From assembly GCA_023251805.1 (NCBI GenBank), contig JAHEYB010000006.1, positions 1 to 64,000 of the forward strand: a stretch of 64,000 bases of DNA, given 5' to 3'. Shown one piece after another: positions 63,706 through 64,000 of this stretch. The notes beneath the pieces are model-generated. The model did not search any database, was not told the DNA's origin, and worked only from the letters and a program-made list of their open reading frames with translations. Each line of letters opens with the position of its first letter. The first letter of the stretch is position 1. Source of the stretch: Bacteroidota bacterium (lineage in GTDB: Bacteria; Bacteroidota; Bacteroidia; 2-12-FULL-35-15). The position numbers were made by a program, and so were the translations under genes.

Positions 63706-64000
63706 ATGGCCACTAAAAAAATTGAAGAGTTATTGGGCGCTAATGCTGATAGCTTATTGAACCACACTTGCAAAACCATTTCAAAAGAAAACATACACCT
63801 TCCCGGAAGCGATTTTGTTGATCGCATCTTTCAGCAAACCAATCGGAACCCTCAAGTATTGCGCAGTTTACAGCAATTATATGGTACAGGAAGATTGGCA
63901 AATAGCGGTTATATGAGCATTTTGCCTGTAGACCAAGGAATTGAACACAGTGCCGGTGCATCTTTTGCTCCAAATCCTATTTATTTTGATTCAGAAAACA
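63706..64000 (+). CDS. fbaB: Class I fructose-bisphosphate aldolase (DhnA/FbaB type), 3'-truncated by window edge
   Basis: The first 98 residues are present, beginning [20 protein letters not shown], and the frame is open at the right edge. The segment [37 protein letters not shown] is characteristic of the archaeal-type class I aldolases found in Bacteroidota. It cleaves or forms fructose 1,6-bisphosphate through a lysine Schiff base that lies outside the window. It fits with pckA as part of central carbon flow. Confidence 0.9.
   Translation, partial: MATKKIEELLGANADSLLNHTCKTISKENIHLPGSDFVDRIFQQTNRNPQVLRSLQQLYGTGRLANSGYMSILPVDQGIEHSAGASFAPNPIYFDSEN

Noticed and set aside
1-64000. Mobile-island or phage content
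   Set aside because: No integrase, transposase, phage structural gene or tRNA attachment site is seen, and codon style looks even throughout.
1-64000. tRNA and rRNA genes
   Set aside because: I looked for T-loop and conserved rRNA words by eye and found none. A short gene could still be missed without a covariance search.

Overview
This 64 kb window comes from a low-GC member of the Bacteroidota. The evidence is type IX secretion (T9SS) cargo with type A and type B C-terminal sorting domains, a PorP/SprF-like protein, a TonB-dependent receptor, many DUF families typical of Bacteroidota, a lipoprotein of the TamL type, and promoters of the TTG-N17-20-TAnnTTTG form. I cannot name the genus. 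I saw no rRNA, tRNA, CRISPR array, transposase or phage gene. The window looks like ordinary chromosome with an unusually rich set of envelope and surface proteins.

Layout. 1-7740: the end of a fatty acid hydroxylase, then a compact minus-strand cluster of four envelope genes led by a 1480-residue protein with 19 TPR-like repeats. 7940-15960: an FAD oxidoreductase, a propeller/SpoIIE phosphatase sensor, and a type B T9SS cargo gene coupled to a PorP/SprF-like gene. 15970-22650: a type A T9SS protein, then a vitamin B12 uptake operon (promoter, cobalamin riboswitch, BtuB-like receptor, BtuG-like propeller lipoprotein, DUF71 PP-loop ATPase). 22650-32940: rluF with a structured leader, an outer-membrane protein, pcm, an oxidoreductase/lipoprotein/sugar-transferase operon, hbd, a T9SS protein, a DUF4294 protein and accC. 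33100-41880: a CAP plus OmpA-like protein, a DUF3820 protein, an outer-membrane protein, a tandem UspA, a DUF58 protein, trxA, and a second protein sharing both ends with the 19-repeat protein. 42000-55360: dnaE, a Cys-rich lipoprotein, an SBBP/T9SS protein, another UspA, rpsP-yfiT-rimM, trmN6, a saccharopine-dehydrogenase-like gene, an unknown helical protein and a DUF423 protein. 55380-64000: an M32 carboxypeptidase, pckA, rsmE, a SpoU methyltransferase, tamL and the start of a class I fructose-bisphosphate aldolase.

The least explained part is the pair of repeat proteins at 3296-7738 and 40153-41880. They share a carboxypeptidase-regulatory-like N-terminus and a conserved roughly 65-residue C-terminal domain. 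Their middles differ completely: 19 TPR-like units in one, and a TolA-like charged coiled coil with a single unit on each side in the other. The long one heads a tightly packed cluster with a PA-IL/LecA-like protein, a small beta-barrel protein and a DUF4846 lipoprotein, so an uncharacterised envelope complex is plausible. Intergenic DNA also holds several clear but unnamed structures: mutually exclusive hairpins upstream of rluF, a 32-bp inverted repeat upstream of hbd, two copies of a short element with terminal inverted repeats, and two dyads between trxA and the second repeat-protein gene.
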